In this document: piece by piece, positions 37,757 to 49,879 of the stretch | Position numbering within the stretch: position 1 is the stretch's first letter | Layout: each line of letters starts with the position of its first letter | DNA from: Neckera pumila | Lineage: Eukaryota; Streptophyta; Bryopsida; Hypnales; Neckeraceae | Direction: 5' to 3' | NCBI GenBank assembly: GCA_963969595.1 | Contig: OZ018414.1 | Coordinates: forward strand, 24,039,660 to 24,103,659 | DNA: 64,000 nucleotides | Translations under genes and position numbers: made by a program | The notes under the pieces: generated by a model | The model's input: the letters and a program-made list of their open reading frames with translations, nothing else | The model's database searches: none | Told to the model about the DNA's origin: nothing

Positions 37757-40604
37757 AAAAAATGGCTACAAAAAAGGAATCCATGAATTTTAGGAAACAC
37801 TGTCACACTCAAAAATCAAACTATCACTGAGCCTCCATTTCATATCAGGAAAGGAAGCATCATCAAGTAAACACTATCATCGAGTAAATACTAGGAAGCA
37901 TCATGAAGTTGCGAAGTGTTGGCTGCCCCAGTCAAACACGTACAAATGTAAAAGCACCAGTAATGGCAATGCTCTGTCTCCCATCCATAAACCTGAAATC
38001 TCTCTATGAAGCTCCGACTAACTCCCAGAGCATATCCGCATGATTCCAAACCTCAAAAAATCAAGCTCGTCACAGCAAAAGGAAAGAATTCAAGCTAAAA
38101 CTAGTGAGCTCCGAATCTAGCGCAATGTTCAAGAGTTGGGAGCAAATGGATTTGGCGACAGATCGCCGCAATAACATGGAGCAACACTAGGTAGAGAAAT
38201 CTGGAGAATTTGGTGCATGGGATGCTACATCTTGTTGTGGAGGACCTTCAGGGTGTCTTTGAGATGTCAAAGCTTTCAATGCGAGGAGAATTGTGAAACC
38301 ATGCTCAAAATTTGAAGGTCAAAAGATCATAAATGAAGAGTACCTCGACCGCAATGGACTCATCCGAAACTCTTCCAGTTTGAATCGCCAAAGACTATCG
38401 TCCTTGCTCGTGTTTGTGTCTGCGGGTGCTTCTTGTGTTTGTCATGTTGTCCGTCGCTTCCTGCAGTTGGACACAAGGATTCAGTTCACCATCTTCACAA
38501 CTACAACATCTAAGCAAAGGGGACTTGCGGGAAGTAGAACTTTGGTGATAACCAGGGGTGTGGCTAAGAGGTCAGGGGTTCCCCTGGTTTTGGGGCGCTG
38601 GAGCGGTAGCACCACGAGAATTTCGGCTCGGCATGCATCAGCCTAAACTTAGAAAATCGCTCCGAATTTTTTTGTTGTCATTTAGAAATATCTTGATCTA
38701 AAATTGCACCCAGATCCTATAAGATCATGCGAACAGATACGGTTTCTATTCTAATGCGGGATTTCAGAGAAGGCCACAATGTATAACAACTAGGATGATC
38801 TAGTAAGCCGATTAAGAGAAATGAAGGCATGCAAGTTTGAGACTCATCCATTTGCCATGTAAAAAAAAAAAAATCAAAGTTTCAACGCGCCCTGAGAGGA
38901 TATGAATATATTGGCCCTTTAGAAGATATGAATATTTTGACCACTCTATGAAATGTTTATTAGACTTTCTATTATCTAACAACTCACAAGTGTGCGGAAT
39001 GTCATAACTGTACATACTTTGATTTTAGAATTACTATATAGAAGAATAATAAGGAACTAAGTGGAATAAAACCTGACCCTAAGTAAGATCGCTATGGAGA
39101 TGGTCATTCATTAGAACATCCATCAAAATTATTTTTTTTACCTTACTTTTGACGGTTGCAGGCCACCAAGTCCTCCAATTTCAGCTTAAAATGTGTACTT
39201 ATAGGTTTAAAATAACAATTAGAAGCCTTCAAAGTAGCCAATGTCATATAAGATGAATATCTTGAAAACAAGATGTACAACTTGTTATTGAGAAATTACA
39301 AATGAAAATGCAGTTTGTGAGGAAAACTATAATTACGTTTTCTAGCCTTCACCAAAGCATAGATGATGCACAAATTAATGAGCCATATTTCTTAAGGAAA
39401 TATAGTAGTATCCTTTCCTATTTTCTCTGTAGCTATGGATTTATGGTTTCATTATGGACGTCATTGTATTGCACTTGCAGTACATGAATCTAAACTCATT
39501 CACCTTCTGTGAATATCATATTGAAGTTTGAATATAGAAGTTGGATAACTTGGATGATAGAATGCATTTCAAAGAAATGGAAAGTAATAGAGACAATCTT
39601 ACATTCAAGATGTTGTGCTCTCCTCCGTCGTTTTGAACGTTAGTGTCCTCCACCACTTTGTGCTCCGCGTATAGCCTCTGGACTCCAATGTCGTCATGAC
39701 TGCTACTACCTCCTCCTCCAAAGTGTAGTGATTTGTATAGTTCGTCTGTTGTCGCCGCACTAGTCTTTGATACCACTTTCTTCCCTCAAGTCATCTTTAA
39801 TCTCTTAAGTGATTTAAAAGACAAAAAAAACAAAGAACTATGTTTCTTTCTCTTCTTTGAGTTCTCGAAAAAAACAGAGAGCAAGCTATGGTGTTCTAAA
39901 AGCATGGGGAATAGAAGAGTACATGAACAACCCTCTGCAAGAAAACTACTCCAATACTTCCGCAAACAAATGAAAATGACTCCTTCACAAAAAAGGTGCC
40001 AGTTTATAGTTGCGCAAATGCCCCGCACGTCAAGCGTAATCAATGACATCCTGTTGTAGGTTAAAGATGGAGGCTTCCCAAATAATTGACAACTCTGATT
40101 CATAACAGATAGTTCAATATGCCGTCAATCTAAGGAATTTTTTAGCTGTCAGCTGTAAAACTACACTGACAATGTCTACTCCCTTCATGTTGCATTAGAA
40201 GTGGAGGATATATCATTGAAAATATCGGAGCACAACAAATTCATGTGCTTGCACTTTAAAGGTAATCAACAGGGCCGCCTATTTTTATTCAAATTCTTAC
40301 TAGAATTATGGAGAGCAAGTATTTATAGTGCATGCGCTTAGAAGTACTTGACATAGCCGCCTTGTCTCACGTAAATTCTTTCTACATAATGGCCTTCATA
40401 AAGATGGAGGACGGCAGCATGACCACAATTGTATCATCATGGAGGATGAATTTGAAAATGAACTTCTTACATCATGGGTTCATCCCCCGAGATCAATTGT
40501 CCCTGATACTTATCCCCCCTCCAAAATTCATATTTCACACCAAGGACATAGTGCTTTCACTTTTGCTTCCCTTATCGTGTGTCCTGAAAGCATGGCCTAG
40601 CTAA

Positions 40605-43600
40605 ATTCAAGTAGATGGTCATGAGGTTCCATTGGTATTTTCGGTAGATGAAGGAGGGCGTGCTAGAGTTTTGAGCCACCTCCTTCATGTATGCTTTAGA
40701 TTTTTAGAGTCGTCAATCTATGTTGAAGAAGAGAAGAAGTCTGAGTTTGGAGAGTTACAACAATCTATCTCGGTTGTCAAGTCCGTCGGAGAAGAAGGTC
40801 ACAGCTGGTATTTGTCTTCGGGGAATTATAGAGCTTATGGACTTCCTTTGTCTATGTTAGGTGCATCTATTGAGATAGTAAGCCAGCAGTCAGATAACTC
40901 CACAATGAACATGCCATATATGTCTCAAACTGTTCTACCTAGTCCCTCTTGTCAAGTGTTTTTAGTCCTCGGAAGAAGCACAATTCTCCATAAAGTGAAG
41001 GTTGAAAAACTGGATACTATTATAGAGTTGTCTAGCGAGTCAAAAGGAGAGTCCCCACATGTGACACTTCAAAAACAATCTTGCCGAATGCCGCCTGTAC
41101 CATGCGACAACTCCCTTGGGAGGTGTTTATTGAGAACACCATCAAATAGTCCTGGACAATCTAGTTTCTCACAACCTCCACTGCATCCAACTCCAGTTGA
41201 TCGAGTTAGTATAATGGACTGTTTGAGGAGGCGAGCCAATATGTATTGTTCACGCAACGAACTCTCAACAATGGATGTGAATAATGTGAAGCATCATGAA
41301 GTTCAATTCCTTCCAGCAATATTCAACGGAAACGTCATCTTTGAACTACCTCCGTGCCGGTCATCTTTGTCTTTCTCGGCAGCAAAGAACTTGGAAGGAA
41401 TGGACACGTGATATGACGGACATCCTTGGTGCAAATTGGTGACGATGAACATTAATAACACCGACAATTTGAAATTCCGTAAGTCATACTGCGCTTGCCA
41501 TCTTATTTGTGAGAATCCGGAGTGTGATTACTTGAAGAGGGCTTCTAAGAAAAATAAAACAGAGTGGAGCGGTTACACAATGTTCTCTTTTGTAGTAGGA
41601 GAGAGTCCTCCAAAGGACTCTTCTCTAGTTTGCAAGCTTTGTAGGAAATCACCAACGTGCTTGAGTACATGCAATGCTAGGATGTACTACAGCTATACAG
41701 ACAATCTTAGAATGAGTAGGGCCACCATTCACTTGTGAGATCATGGTCACCTAGTTGCCAAAGGCATGTATAGAGATTCCACGGAAGAAATTTGTGGACT
41801 GATTGCAAAGCAAGTGGCCAAAACACCAACGGCCACCAACTCTGCAATTGCTCTTTCTTCTAATAAGGAGTTTCTAACAAATTATCTATTTCACAATGGA
41901 GAAGGAGAGAAGGAAATGTTGAAGGCGGAGGAGCTTAAAGAGGTCATAGACCGTTTCCAGTTCTTGAGCAGTCCAAACGTATGCAATGTGATATCTTCAT
42001 TTCACTCAAACAATTGGGGAAGTGTCATTGATAGCATCATGACAATGAAGAAGGAGTGTAGGTTCAAGTACATTCACAATAGTGTCTTCCCTGGCCAAAG
42101 GAAGGAAAAGGTATACGTTTTCAAGATGCTTACAGAAGGACCTGGAAATGGAGTGGATGTGGTGAGGCCATGCAATCTGGAGGGAATCTTCAGAATGTGT
42201 GGATGATGTTTGACCATGTGAAACATGTAAAGGAGTGGACCACAATGGCTTGTCACGTGTACAATCTGGAGTACAAGAAGGTCATGACCATTTCAACATG
42301 CGACATGCAATCTGAAGACACCGAGATCCAGATACAATTTTGGAATTGTTTAAACGCAGTCATGTCAAAACATGGAGTAGATAACCCAAACTTCAAGGGA
42401 TTCATGGTAGATAGCGCTATCATCAATTGGAATGCAGTCCGTATTGTCTGCAGATTTGGTTCTGCCAATGAAAAAATGGAGAATCGTGAAAGGACATGCT
42501 TATTGCACTGGAGGACTTCTCTTCAGAAACACACTCAAAACCACATCAAGGAGGAATTTCAGCAGCAGCATAATACACTTTGCAAACAATATAAAGATGC
42601 AAAAACTATGGAAGAGGCTAAGACACGCTACCTTGCAATTTGGTTGTGGTGGTTATCCTCTGGATTTGCCACTGAAGATGCGCTTCATCACTTGGACCAT
42701 TGGCTTGCATTTTGGCATTTTAGATACCGGCAATGGGGAGGCTTCATGCAGATGGTATATTTACGTAGAACTTTAAGTTCTAATTTTTCTTTTGAGGATT
42801 TTTAATAATAGTGTGTTAAAAAAATTGTGATTTGAAGAGCGTTTCCACTTGGAATTTAAAATGTTTTTTCTTTATTTTTTTATTTTTTATTCCCACCCGT
42901 GACCAAAATCAGGGGTACCTGAAGGGAGTCAAAATACTACCGTCGAATCCGACGGTAGTATTTTATCCCCCTTGTGGTACCTCTAATTTTGGTCACAAGT
43001 GGGAATAAAAATGGAAGAAGGACATCTAGATTTATTTGTTAGCTGAAATGTTTCTTTGTAAAGGAAGAATATATATAAAATGCTATATTTCTAAAAGTAA
43101 AATGTTGTTTAATTGTATTGAAATTTATGTGGACAATTTTTTCTAGTTGGCAGTGGTTATGAATTTTTGTACATGAAACTTTACTTATGAGTCTGTTCTT
43201 TGGAAGGTTTCGCAGGATTTGACCTTGGAGGAGCTGGTGAACATGCCATCATGCAACTTGTTTGAAACAGTTCATAACAAGTGGCTTCAAATGTCTGAAA
43301 ACCAAGGCAACAATTGTTTGACGCCACCTGCGATGACAGTATTCGTGCATGGACACAAATGATAAACTACCGCGCTTATTTAAAAGGACATGCATGTGGA
43401 TCTGGTCCATCCAAGTGGGAGTTAAAGTTGAGGGCTACAAGGCAAAGTAGAGACCCAAAGAAAATGGCAGAGGCATTGAATGCATAGCCTGGATCAAAGG
43501 GTGTTGGAAGTCACATACCGCATTTAGAAGGAGAAGAGATCTTTGGAAGTACAAAGAAGAAGCTGGACGTTCCAATTGCGATGCAGGAGACTCACATCAA

Positions 43601-44601
43601 CCTGACAAATTCAACTTTTTTCAACCTCATATTTGAATGAGGTCCAATATGCCTTTTGCAAAGACTTCACAGAGCAAAGGAAAGGAGACTGAGTTTCAAC
43701 CATCCAAGCATGTTACAATTGCATTTGAAAGTGACTGCGATACGTTGAAGTGGCACATTGTAAGGATCAACCACAAATCAAATGCGAAATGTCAAGCTCA
43801 GCAATAGACATTAAATATAAAGTGCACTGCCAAAATTGTGAGAGGACGGAAGGGAACCCCTGCTCCCACCTATTGTGGTAGAAAGGAAGATTATGGGACT
43901 AACTGAGAGGTGGTGGCAGACTTTTGGTTTTGTTGGGATGACATTGAATGATGTGTGAAAGGTACAAAGTGCAAGTACGTTATAGATCGGCCCGAGGTTC
44001 CAGACATTTGGCCTATTTTACTGGGACCAACCTCAATCGAGAGGAGACATTGTATCTACAACATGCTGGCTTCCACCTCCAAGAACGTCCTACGTTGTCA
44101 CCGCGACGACTCTTCAATATGTCAAAAGTATTCAAGAGTGTCTTTATGATCAACCGCAGCCACAAGATGCAGGTGTGTATCCAACGGTGAGGAACAATCA
44201 AACCATAAGGTGAAATGGAAATGCACCAACTATAGAACAACGGAACAAGCGGAAGATTGCTGGAAACGTTAGAGGGCAAATAGTGGGAGTGACGTTGCTT
44301 CTTTTTCCAGGCCTAGGTGCAATAGTGTCTTTGGAGACTGGGACAGACCCTAATAGAAATGTGTATCGAATTACACTAGATATGTTTCCGTTGTGCACAT
44401 GCCCGGATTTTGTTCAAAATGTCAGTTTCTGCTATTGGAGGGCGTCATGCATATGTAAATTGCAAGCATCTGTACTACTTGTATCGGTACTTCTGCAAGA
44501 TGGACATTCATGATGACCAATTCATTCATAAATCCAGTTATAGCTTCAATGAGTTGAAGCTTTTTTTACTTCGAGCAGGGATCACCACTGTTTCACAGTA
44601 G
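40605..44601 (+). pseudogene. Mutator-like (MULE) transposase with SWIM finger, multiply broken
   Basis: Seen: long coding stretches follow each other on the + strand. 40605-41411, 41412-41738 and 41739-42206 share one frame, broken by TGA at 41409 and 41736. A frameshift near 42180 leads to 42207-42754, which ends at a GT donor. An acceptor at 43215 opens the next exon, which has a frameshift near 43317, a TAG at 43485 and another TAG at 43805. Domains: a Cys-rich cluster (CACHLICENPECDY then LVCKLCRKSPTCLSTC), a core with CDMQSED and FKGFMVDSAIINWNAVR followed by RTCLLHW (the C-x2-H-W seen after the second catalytic Asp in MULEs), and a SWIM finger whose halves CTCPDF (about 44395) and NCKHLYYLYRY (about 44460) are in different frames. 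Known: MULE/FAR1-type transposases have zinc finger, DDE core and SWIM in this order. Inferred: once the transposase of the enclosing element. A further coding-like piece (EDEFENELLTSWVHPPRS) at 40440-40590 may be an upstream exon. Confidence 0.62.
42883..43018. repeat. Palindrome in the transposase intron
   Basis: Arms TTTATTCCCACCCGTGACCA and its near inverse flank a centre CTACCGTCGAATCCGACGGT. It lies wholly in the intron between 42754 and 43216. Confidence 0.8.
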
Positions 44602-44988
44602 GGGGGGCCAATAAAATTCTTTCGTGTACGTCATTTGTACAAGCTTAATATACAATTGGTACAGTTGAAATCATTTGAAGCATTTGGAATGCAACATGTT
44701 TATATATGTATGAAGTATGAAAATCATATCATTTGTCAAACATTAGGCAATATTAGGGTATGAATTGCCAAGAACTATAATGATCACCTTGTATGTAGTA
44801 ATGGACATATGAATATCAAATAAGCTTTTTTCATTTGTTTTTGGTTCCCTTTTTCAAATTTTTTCCAATCTTTTTTTCTTTTTCATTTTCTAATTGTTTT
44901 TCCCTTACCTAGTTACCTTTCTATTATTTTTCCAATCTTTCTCCTTTTGGTTTAACTTTTTTTCCATTCGATATTCCATTTTTTATTT

Positions 44989-45009
44989 CTTAACCCTAAA
45001 CCCTAAATC
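44989..45009. repeat. Short interstitial telomere-type repeat
   Basis: Two and a half copies of the plant telomere unit (AACCCTAAACCCTAAATCC) lie near the right end of the 14.65-kb element. Confidence 0.6.
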
Positions 45010-45664
45010 CGTTTTTTTCATGTTTTTGTTTATTTTTTGGAAAGACATCTTCCACATTTTGTAAGGAAAATCTCAAGCCGTAGTCACTCCTTCAAATTGG
45101 AGTATATTTGCGAGAAGTCCACGAGACTAGAAGATGATGGCTTGGGTTCAAATACCGCGAGGCCCCAAAGTTCCAGGGTTCCTATTCATATGTCCCATAA
45201 CAATTGGCATTCTAGAACGCGCCACTACAAGAGGTGTCATGTTGGATGGTCATACATGCCGGAGGACCGTTGGAGGGAATAGCCTTTCTCAATCATTATG
45301 TGGAGAATTATATTCCCCTTCGGTTCTCTAACATTTTGTTGAAAATACTAATTGAAGCATGTATAGGTAAAGCACGTATAGAATAATAAACAAAGCATGT
45401 ATAGACTTTGCCTCAATTGATTTTGGGGCTTTTATCATGTGCTTTTGAAATCCATTCAGACCCTAAAACCTTAAGGTTAGATTCAATGAGAAATGACTCC
45501 CAACTTCAACACAATAGTGTCATTTATTTTTCTAAATTTTTTGGGACAACACTGTAATTACAACCAGACTTCTCCATTTTTTTAGAAGCCAAGGTTTCTT
45601 CAAAACCTTAGCCTCCATAAGAAATGACTCTCAATCTCACCATTTGGAGGATTCTTTTCTACTA

Positions 45665-45883
45665 CAAAGAACTTGAACACTACAAAAAATATTTACTAAT
45701 CCACGGTCATAGTGTATACAGTCATAGGTCCCAAATTTTCCATTAATAGCAAAAAAAATTCTGTTAATAAATTAAAGAATTTGGCAAAAAAATGGAAATT
45801 TTTTTTTTCAGGCTCTAGGCTCACAGGCTCCACGCTCTACACTCACAAGCTCACGGCTTTAAGCTTGCACGCAAGCGTCATTG
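45665..45883. repeat. Right terminal inverted repeat region of the 14.65-kb element
   Basis: It contains CCACGGTCATAG (about 45701-45712), ATAGGTCC, AGGCTCACAGGCTCC and GCTTGCACGCAAGCGTCATTG. These are reverse complements of the left-end blocks in mirrored order. It is longer than the left end because of AT-rich filler between blocks. Confidence 0.62.
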
Positions 45884-45893
45884 CAACAAATCA
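45884..45893. repeat. Right target-site duplication of the 14.65-kb element
   Basis: CAACAAATCA, the second copy of the 10-mer. The following AAACAAGTGTGCTAG continues the repeat that was interrupted at 31230. Confidence 0.75.
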
Positions 45894-46745
45894 AAACAAG
45901 TGTGCTAGTCTATTTCTTGAGCATTGGTGGGAGGAATTTGTTCCTAATCATCCAAATAGAATGTCTCTTTTGTATGGTGAATAGAATATTTTTAATTAGG
46001 TGGGGCATGTGATTGGAGATGAAAAGTATGAGTGAGTGATTTTGAAATGTGATAGAAGATGTACTAGTATATTGTAGGATAATGTATATTGGAAATTTTA
46101 GGATGGATAATTTTTTGGTAACTTGTATTTATGTATTTGGCAAAGCCAAAGGAATTATGTTTCAAAATTTTACAGAGGTGGTTTCAAAAATAGTGGGATG
46201 TTTGTTATTTTGATATAGCCATTGTAATAGAGTCTTGGAAATAGTAATTAGAAAATTTCCATGGGTCTTGGAGAAAGTGATTAGAAAAATTGTATGGTTA
46301 GTAAAGAATTGGACAATGTTGTGCTAAATGTAAATTGTGGATATTGTGGTGGCAATTTCTTTGTCTAGGTTAAATTATAGATGTTTATAAATCTTGTATC
46401 TAAGTATCTATTGATGTTTGTAATATTGGTGTAGTAGAAATATATAGTATTAAATTACTTGTGGTTTGTTGTTGTTGTGGGAAGTATAGGAAATATGAGG
46501 CCAACTACTTGTTCTTCTAATTTGATGTTGGCCAATCTTTTTGATAGCTTTATAGTATTAACAAATCAAGTTCCCAAATTATTTTAATTGTTTTAGTATT
46601 ACAAGAGTTTAAAAGTCAAGTCATAGTCCTTGCCTCTTTATTTTTTGAAAGTCAAGTACACTTTCTCCAAGAGTAATCATAACCTATTCAAGTTTAGAGA
46701 GTTGCAACATATCAATGCAATTGTGCTAGTCTATTTTTTAATCCA
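45894..46745. repeat. Complex local repeat, right part
   Basis: It continues the interrupted B module (AAACAAGTGTGCTAG), then a second A module (45940 to about 46480) and a fourth B module (46497-46745). Confidence 0.7.
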
Positions 46746-49700
46746 AAGTCCTTTAGGAATTAAATCCAATTCTAAACGGCTTGCTTCAATGTTGTGTAAT
46801 TTGTTCATCATTTTATCTAGCATGCAAGTATAACATGCTTAAATAATTAGTCAAAAACTTGACAATTAATTTTGAAAGGTGCGGTCAAAAAAATGTAGAT
46901 CTTATATAAATGATTGCCAGTGACCAATTATATTTTAAATTTATTAAATTTGATTTTTTTTAATTATTTATGAAGAGGATCCAAAATTAGGTTTGATTTA
47001 AATATAAATATCCCTTTATTATGGAGATATTTATATTTGAAAATCCTAGAAGGTGGTCCATAGTTTCTATGCCTAAATTCAAATTAGCTTTTAGAGGCTA
47101 AAATTTCTATCAAAGGCTTTAAATGGAAAAATTGACATTCATTTATAGATATTTTATAAATATCAATAAATGTTTTAAAATGTGAAATGATTATTTTGAG
47201 GTAGGCTATTCATATATTATAGGCATATAACCATGCATCCTTGGAATGAAAACCCTTTATAAATTGAATTTGCATAAAATAATTGTAAGAAAAATTGTTG
47301 GATTTTGTTTTATTAAATTAAAAAAAATTTGCACGAAAATCTCTAATCCTAGATTTTTAGCCAAAGACACCAAATTTGTTATATATATATACCTTCCCTT
47401 GAATAAAGTTTGACTCTTAGGAAAATTAAATTAATTTAAAAATCATGACATGAGTGTTAATATATACTTACATTATATATTTATATTTACTATATGGATA
47501 TTTATAAGTTTAAAATAACACCCAAAAATTTAGGTAAGCTTTCCTTCAAAAACCTATTTTAAAGAAGGCTAAATAAATGACCAAAAACACTTGTATAATT
47601 TCATGTTACAAACTTGCAGTAGTTGAGTTTTTTGCCATAATTGATAACTATTGCATTATAACTCCAAATGATTAAAATTATGTAGATAAAGTATTGAACC
47701 TTATTTCTATATTTTGTAATTTTTCATATTTTTGATAAATGTGTTGATATTTAAAAACAACCCCTAATTGGATGTCACACATGCCAAATTGTTGTAATCT
47801 TTATACAATTTCTAAATCAAGAATGCAAATGGGATTTAAAGATTGAGATTTGAGGTTAGCTTTTCAAACTATATAAATTATTAAGGGATTTTTGAAAATA
47901 GAAAAAAATAAAAATAAAAATATCTTGCATATATTTACAAAATGCACATCATTTATTTGAGTGTAGGGATTATAAAATTTAATTTTATTAAAGGTTCTCT
48001 TCAATTTTGATCCTCTAAAGTAAAATAGACTATGACAGATACCACCCATAACAAGCACCTAGGAAATGATCCATTAGAATCTTACATCACCCCGTGACAC
48101 ACTTTTATAATAAATGAGATTAGGACTATATTAGGTTGGTTAGGGGCCAAAATCAATACTTTGGGATTATTAGTGAGTGCTATAGGAACTTCTACCTTTT
48201 TAGGAGGGTAAATTCATCATAAGAAGTGATATTTTAATTTTTCATATTGTGTCCATGTTAGAAAACTTTGTGACTACTTTAGGTGGTAAGATGAATTTTT
48301 ATTGACTTTTGGATAGTCTAGAGACTCATTGGGGCCAATTGGATAGCACATTTCAAAAATTTGTAAGAAATTTATACTTTGTCAAAAAAATAAAATTTCA
48401 AATTCTCTCTTCATTTCTCACATTGTCTTTGTATGGAAAAAAAATCTGAACTCTTTTGCTATTATCAACAAAGCAAACCACTCATTTTGCATGCCATAGG
48501 TTGGTTCATCTTATAGGACATTTTTTCATTAAAAAATTTCTATTGTTTTATAACAATACATTTTTGGAATTGTCATTGCAAAAAATGTAAGCTTTTGGCC
48601 TTTTTTAAACTCTTAACTGCCAAACCAACTATATATGGTCAATCTAAGATTTTAGGCTCATTTTTGTATGGGCAAGAAATTCTTTTGATCATTTCAAAGT
48701 TTTTTATAGGTAGTATTAAAGGTTAACTATAGAAAGCTTTTATTCTTCATTGTAAAAGTGAAATATCTGATTTTGAGAGGTCCTAAAATGCATATATATA
48801 CCATTAATGAAAGAATAAAATATTTTCATAGGAAAAACACACGGCTTTTGTGATTCATGGATTTAGCATTTTTTTCTTTATAAATTTTTTTATCTCCTCA
48901 ATGAGTGGATTTCTACTACTAACTTACTAAGTGATGCATACACACTCAAAAAACTCTCTCACTCAAAAAAGGATGAAGATAAGCCATTTGTTAGTTAAAT
49001 TAGCCACTTTGTAGATACATTCATTAGCCACTTGGTAGCTACATTTTCCTTCCGAGATTAAAAAAAATCATATTAGGTAGCTCACTTAGAGTACTACTAT
49101 ATTTTGTCTGCTCTAAAAGTGACCTTGTTCTAAATGCAATCCCTATCTAGAAATAAGTGACATGTTTCTTGAAATATCTATTACTATCAATGATGAATTA
49201 GGTAGGCTTAAATGGTCGCTTTTAGAGTAGACTACCTTACCCAAAAGTAACATGTCTTCAAAGTCCCTCTACATGTTCATACTTGTTCATGAATGTGTAC
49301 TAGTACATAATTGTTAATGACTTTTTCTAGTAAAGCATATTGTCTATTATATTATGTAAGCAATGTCACAACCCCAATCACAACTCCATCACATTCTCTT
49401 CTTGGAGAAATATTATCCAATTATTTCATCCGACATTCACAATGAAACTGCCTAGAGCGCGACATGAGCGGGATGATTCTTCCTCAAAATGCAAATAGAA
49501 GTTGCTAAGTATTCTTTAATTTCATGTATTTCAATAGGCAGAGAACTGAGGGATCCAGCATATTGATCAGCCAATTACAATCCTAACCGAAACTAGCTTC
49601 AGTCTGTCTGAGACTCCCCGTGTATGCTACTGAAGCACAGATCTTAGGGCATGTTTTCAGAATTACCAAATGTGATGAAATCAATCTGGTCGACCACCCA

Positions 49701-49879
49701 AATGGTCCGGTCGGAGAGAGGAAGCAGGATTAGTGCGATTGGAATGACCAGATTTGGAACATGCTCTCACAAAGAATGTCAACAATGAAGATATGAACTA
49801 AAGCTTACTCCAAAATGATTAGGACTCGTCAATTCCATCCTGGCCAGAGCACGGAAAACAGCTAAATAATCATCCTCCA
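46746..49879. other. Long AT-rich intergenic stretch
   Basis: No gene or bounded element was recognised. GCTCTAAAAGTGACC (about 49110) and GGTCGCTTTTAGAGTAGACT (about 49213) are inverted and may bound a worn small element. Confidence 0.4.

Larger units (their letters stand above)
32308..39776 (-). pseudogene. Unrecognised multi-exon gene with a DGNHR (ParB/sulfiredoxin-like) motif, decayed
   Basis: Seen on the minus strand, in order: tentative exon 39776-39603 (MVSKTSAATTDELYKSL); 36166-35711 (acidic/Ser-rich, ends IIHLSSDSDES); 35473-34831 (acidic EEDVEEDEEKE, then FVCDGNHRIHAW, DGNHR at 34978-34964); 34716-34527; 34426-34208; 34138-33923; about 33826-33573; and 32871 to about 32474. Exons 4 to 6 join in frame with GT-AG introns. 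Lesions: a stop and frameshift at 34917-34938, where a telomere-like GGTTTAGGGTTTAACCC sits; a lost acceptor AG before 33826; a frameshift near 33710; and a 3' end running into half a palindromic repeat. Known: D/G-x-HR is a ParB/sulfiredoxin-fold signature. Function unknown; the family match rests on one motif. Lysine/arginine-rich C-terminus (EKQKKRAITRRETNDKKK) and acidic N-terminal half suggest a nuclear protein. Gene grouping of the first two exons is the weakest part. Confidence 0.5.
31231..45883. mobile_element. 14.65-kb Mutator-like DNA transposon carrying two divergent decayed genes
   Basis: Seen: CAACAAATCA occurs at 31221-31230 and again at 45884-45893. The DNA between starts CAGGGTTGCTAGCAGGCAAG and ends with an imperfect inverted counterpart: the last 21 bases, read as complement, start CAATGACGCTTGCGTGCAAG, with 14 of 21 matching. 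The similarity continues inward as GAGCCTGTGAG motifs and a GGACCTATGACCGTGG-like block. Removing the segment plus one copy of the 10-mer restores an uninterrupted copy of a repeat seen nearby (GAGAGTTGCAACAAATCA then AAACAAGTGTGCTAG). Inside are a rightward MULE-like transposase relic and a leftward DGNHR gene relic. Known: MULEs make 8-11 bp target duplications. Inferred: one autonomous-type element, now dead; both genes belonging to it is an inference from position. Confidence 0.72.

Noticed and set aside
38293..38646. 117-codon plus-strand frame inside the transposon
   Set aside because: No similarity, no splice context, and it overlaps small inverted CCAGGGG motifs.
45678..45700. CACTACAAAAAATA read as a CACTA transposon end
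   Set aside because: It lies inside the right terminal region of the larger element, and no inverted partner with a 3-bp duplication was found.
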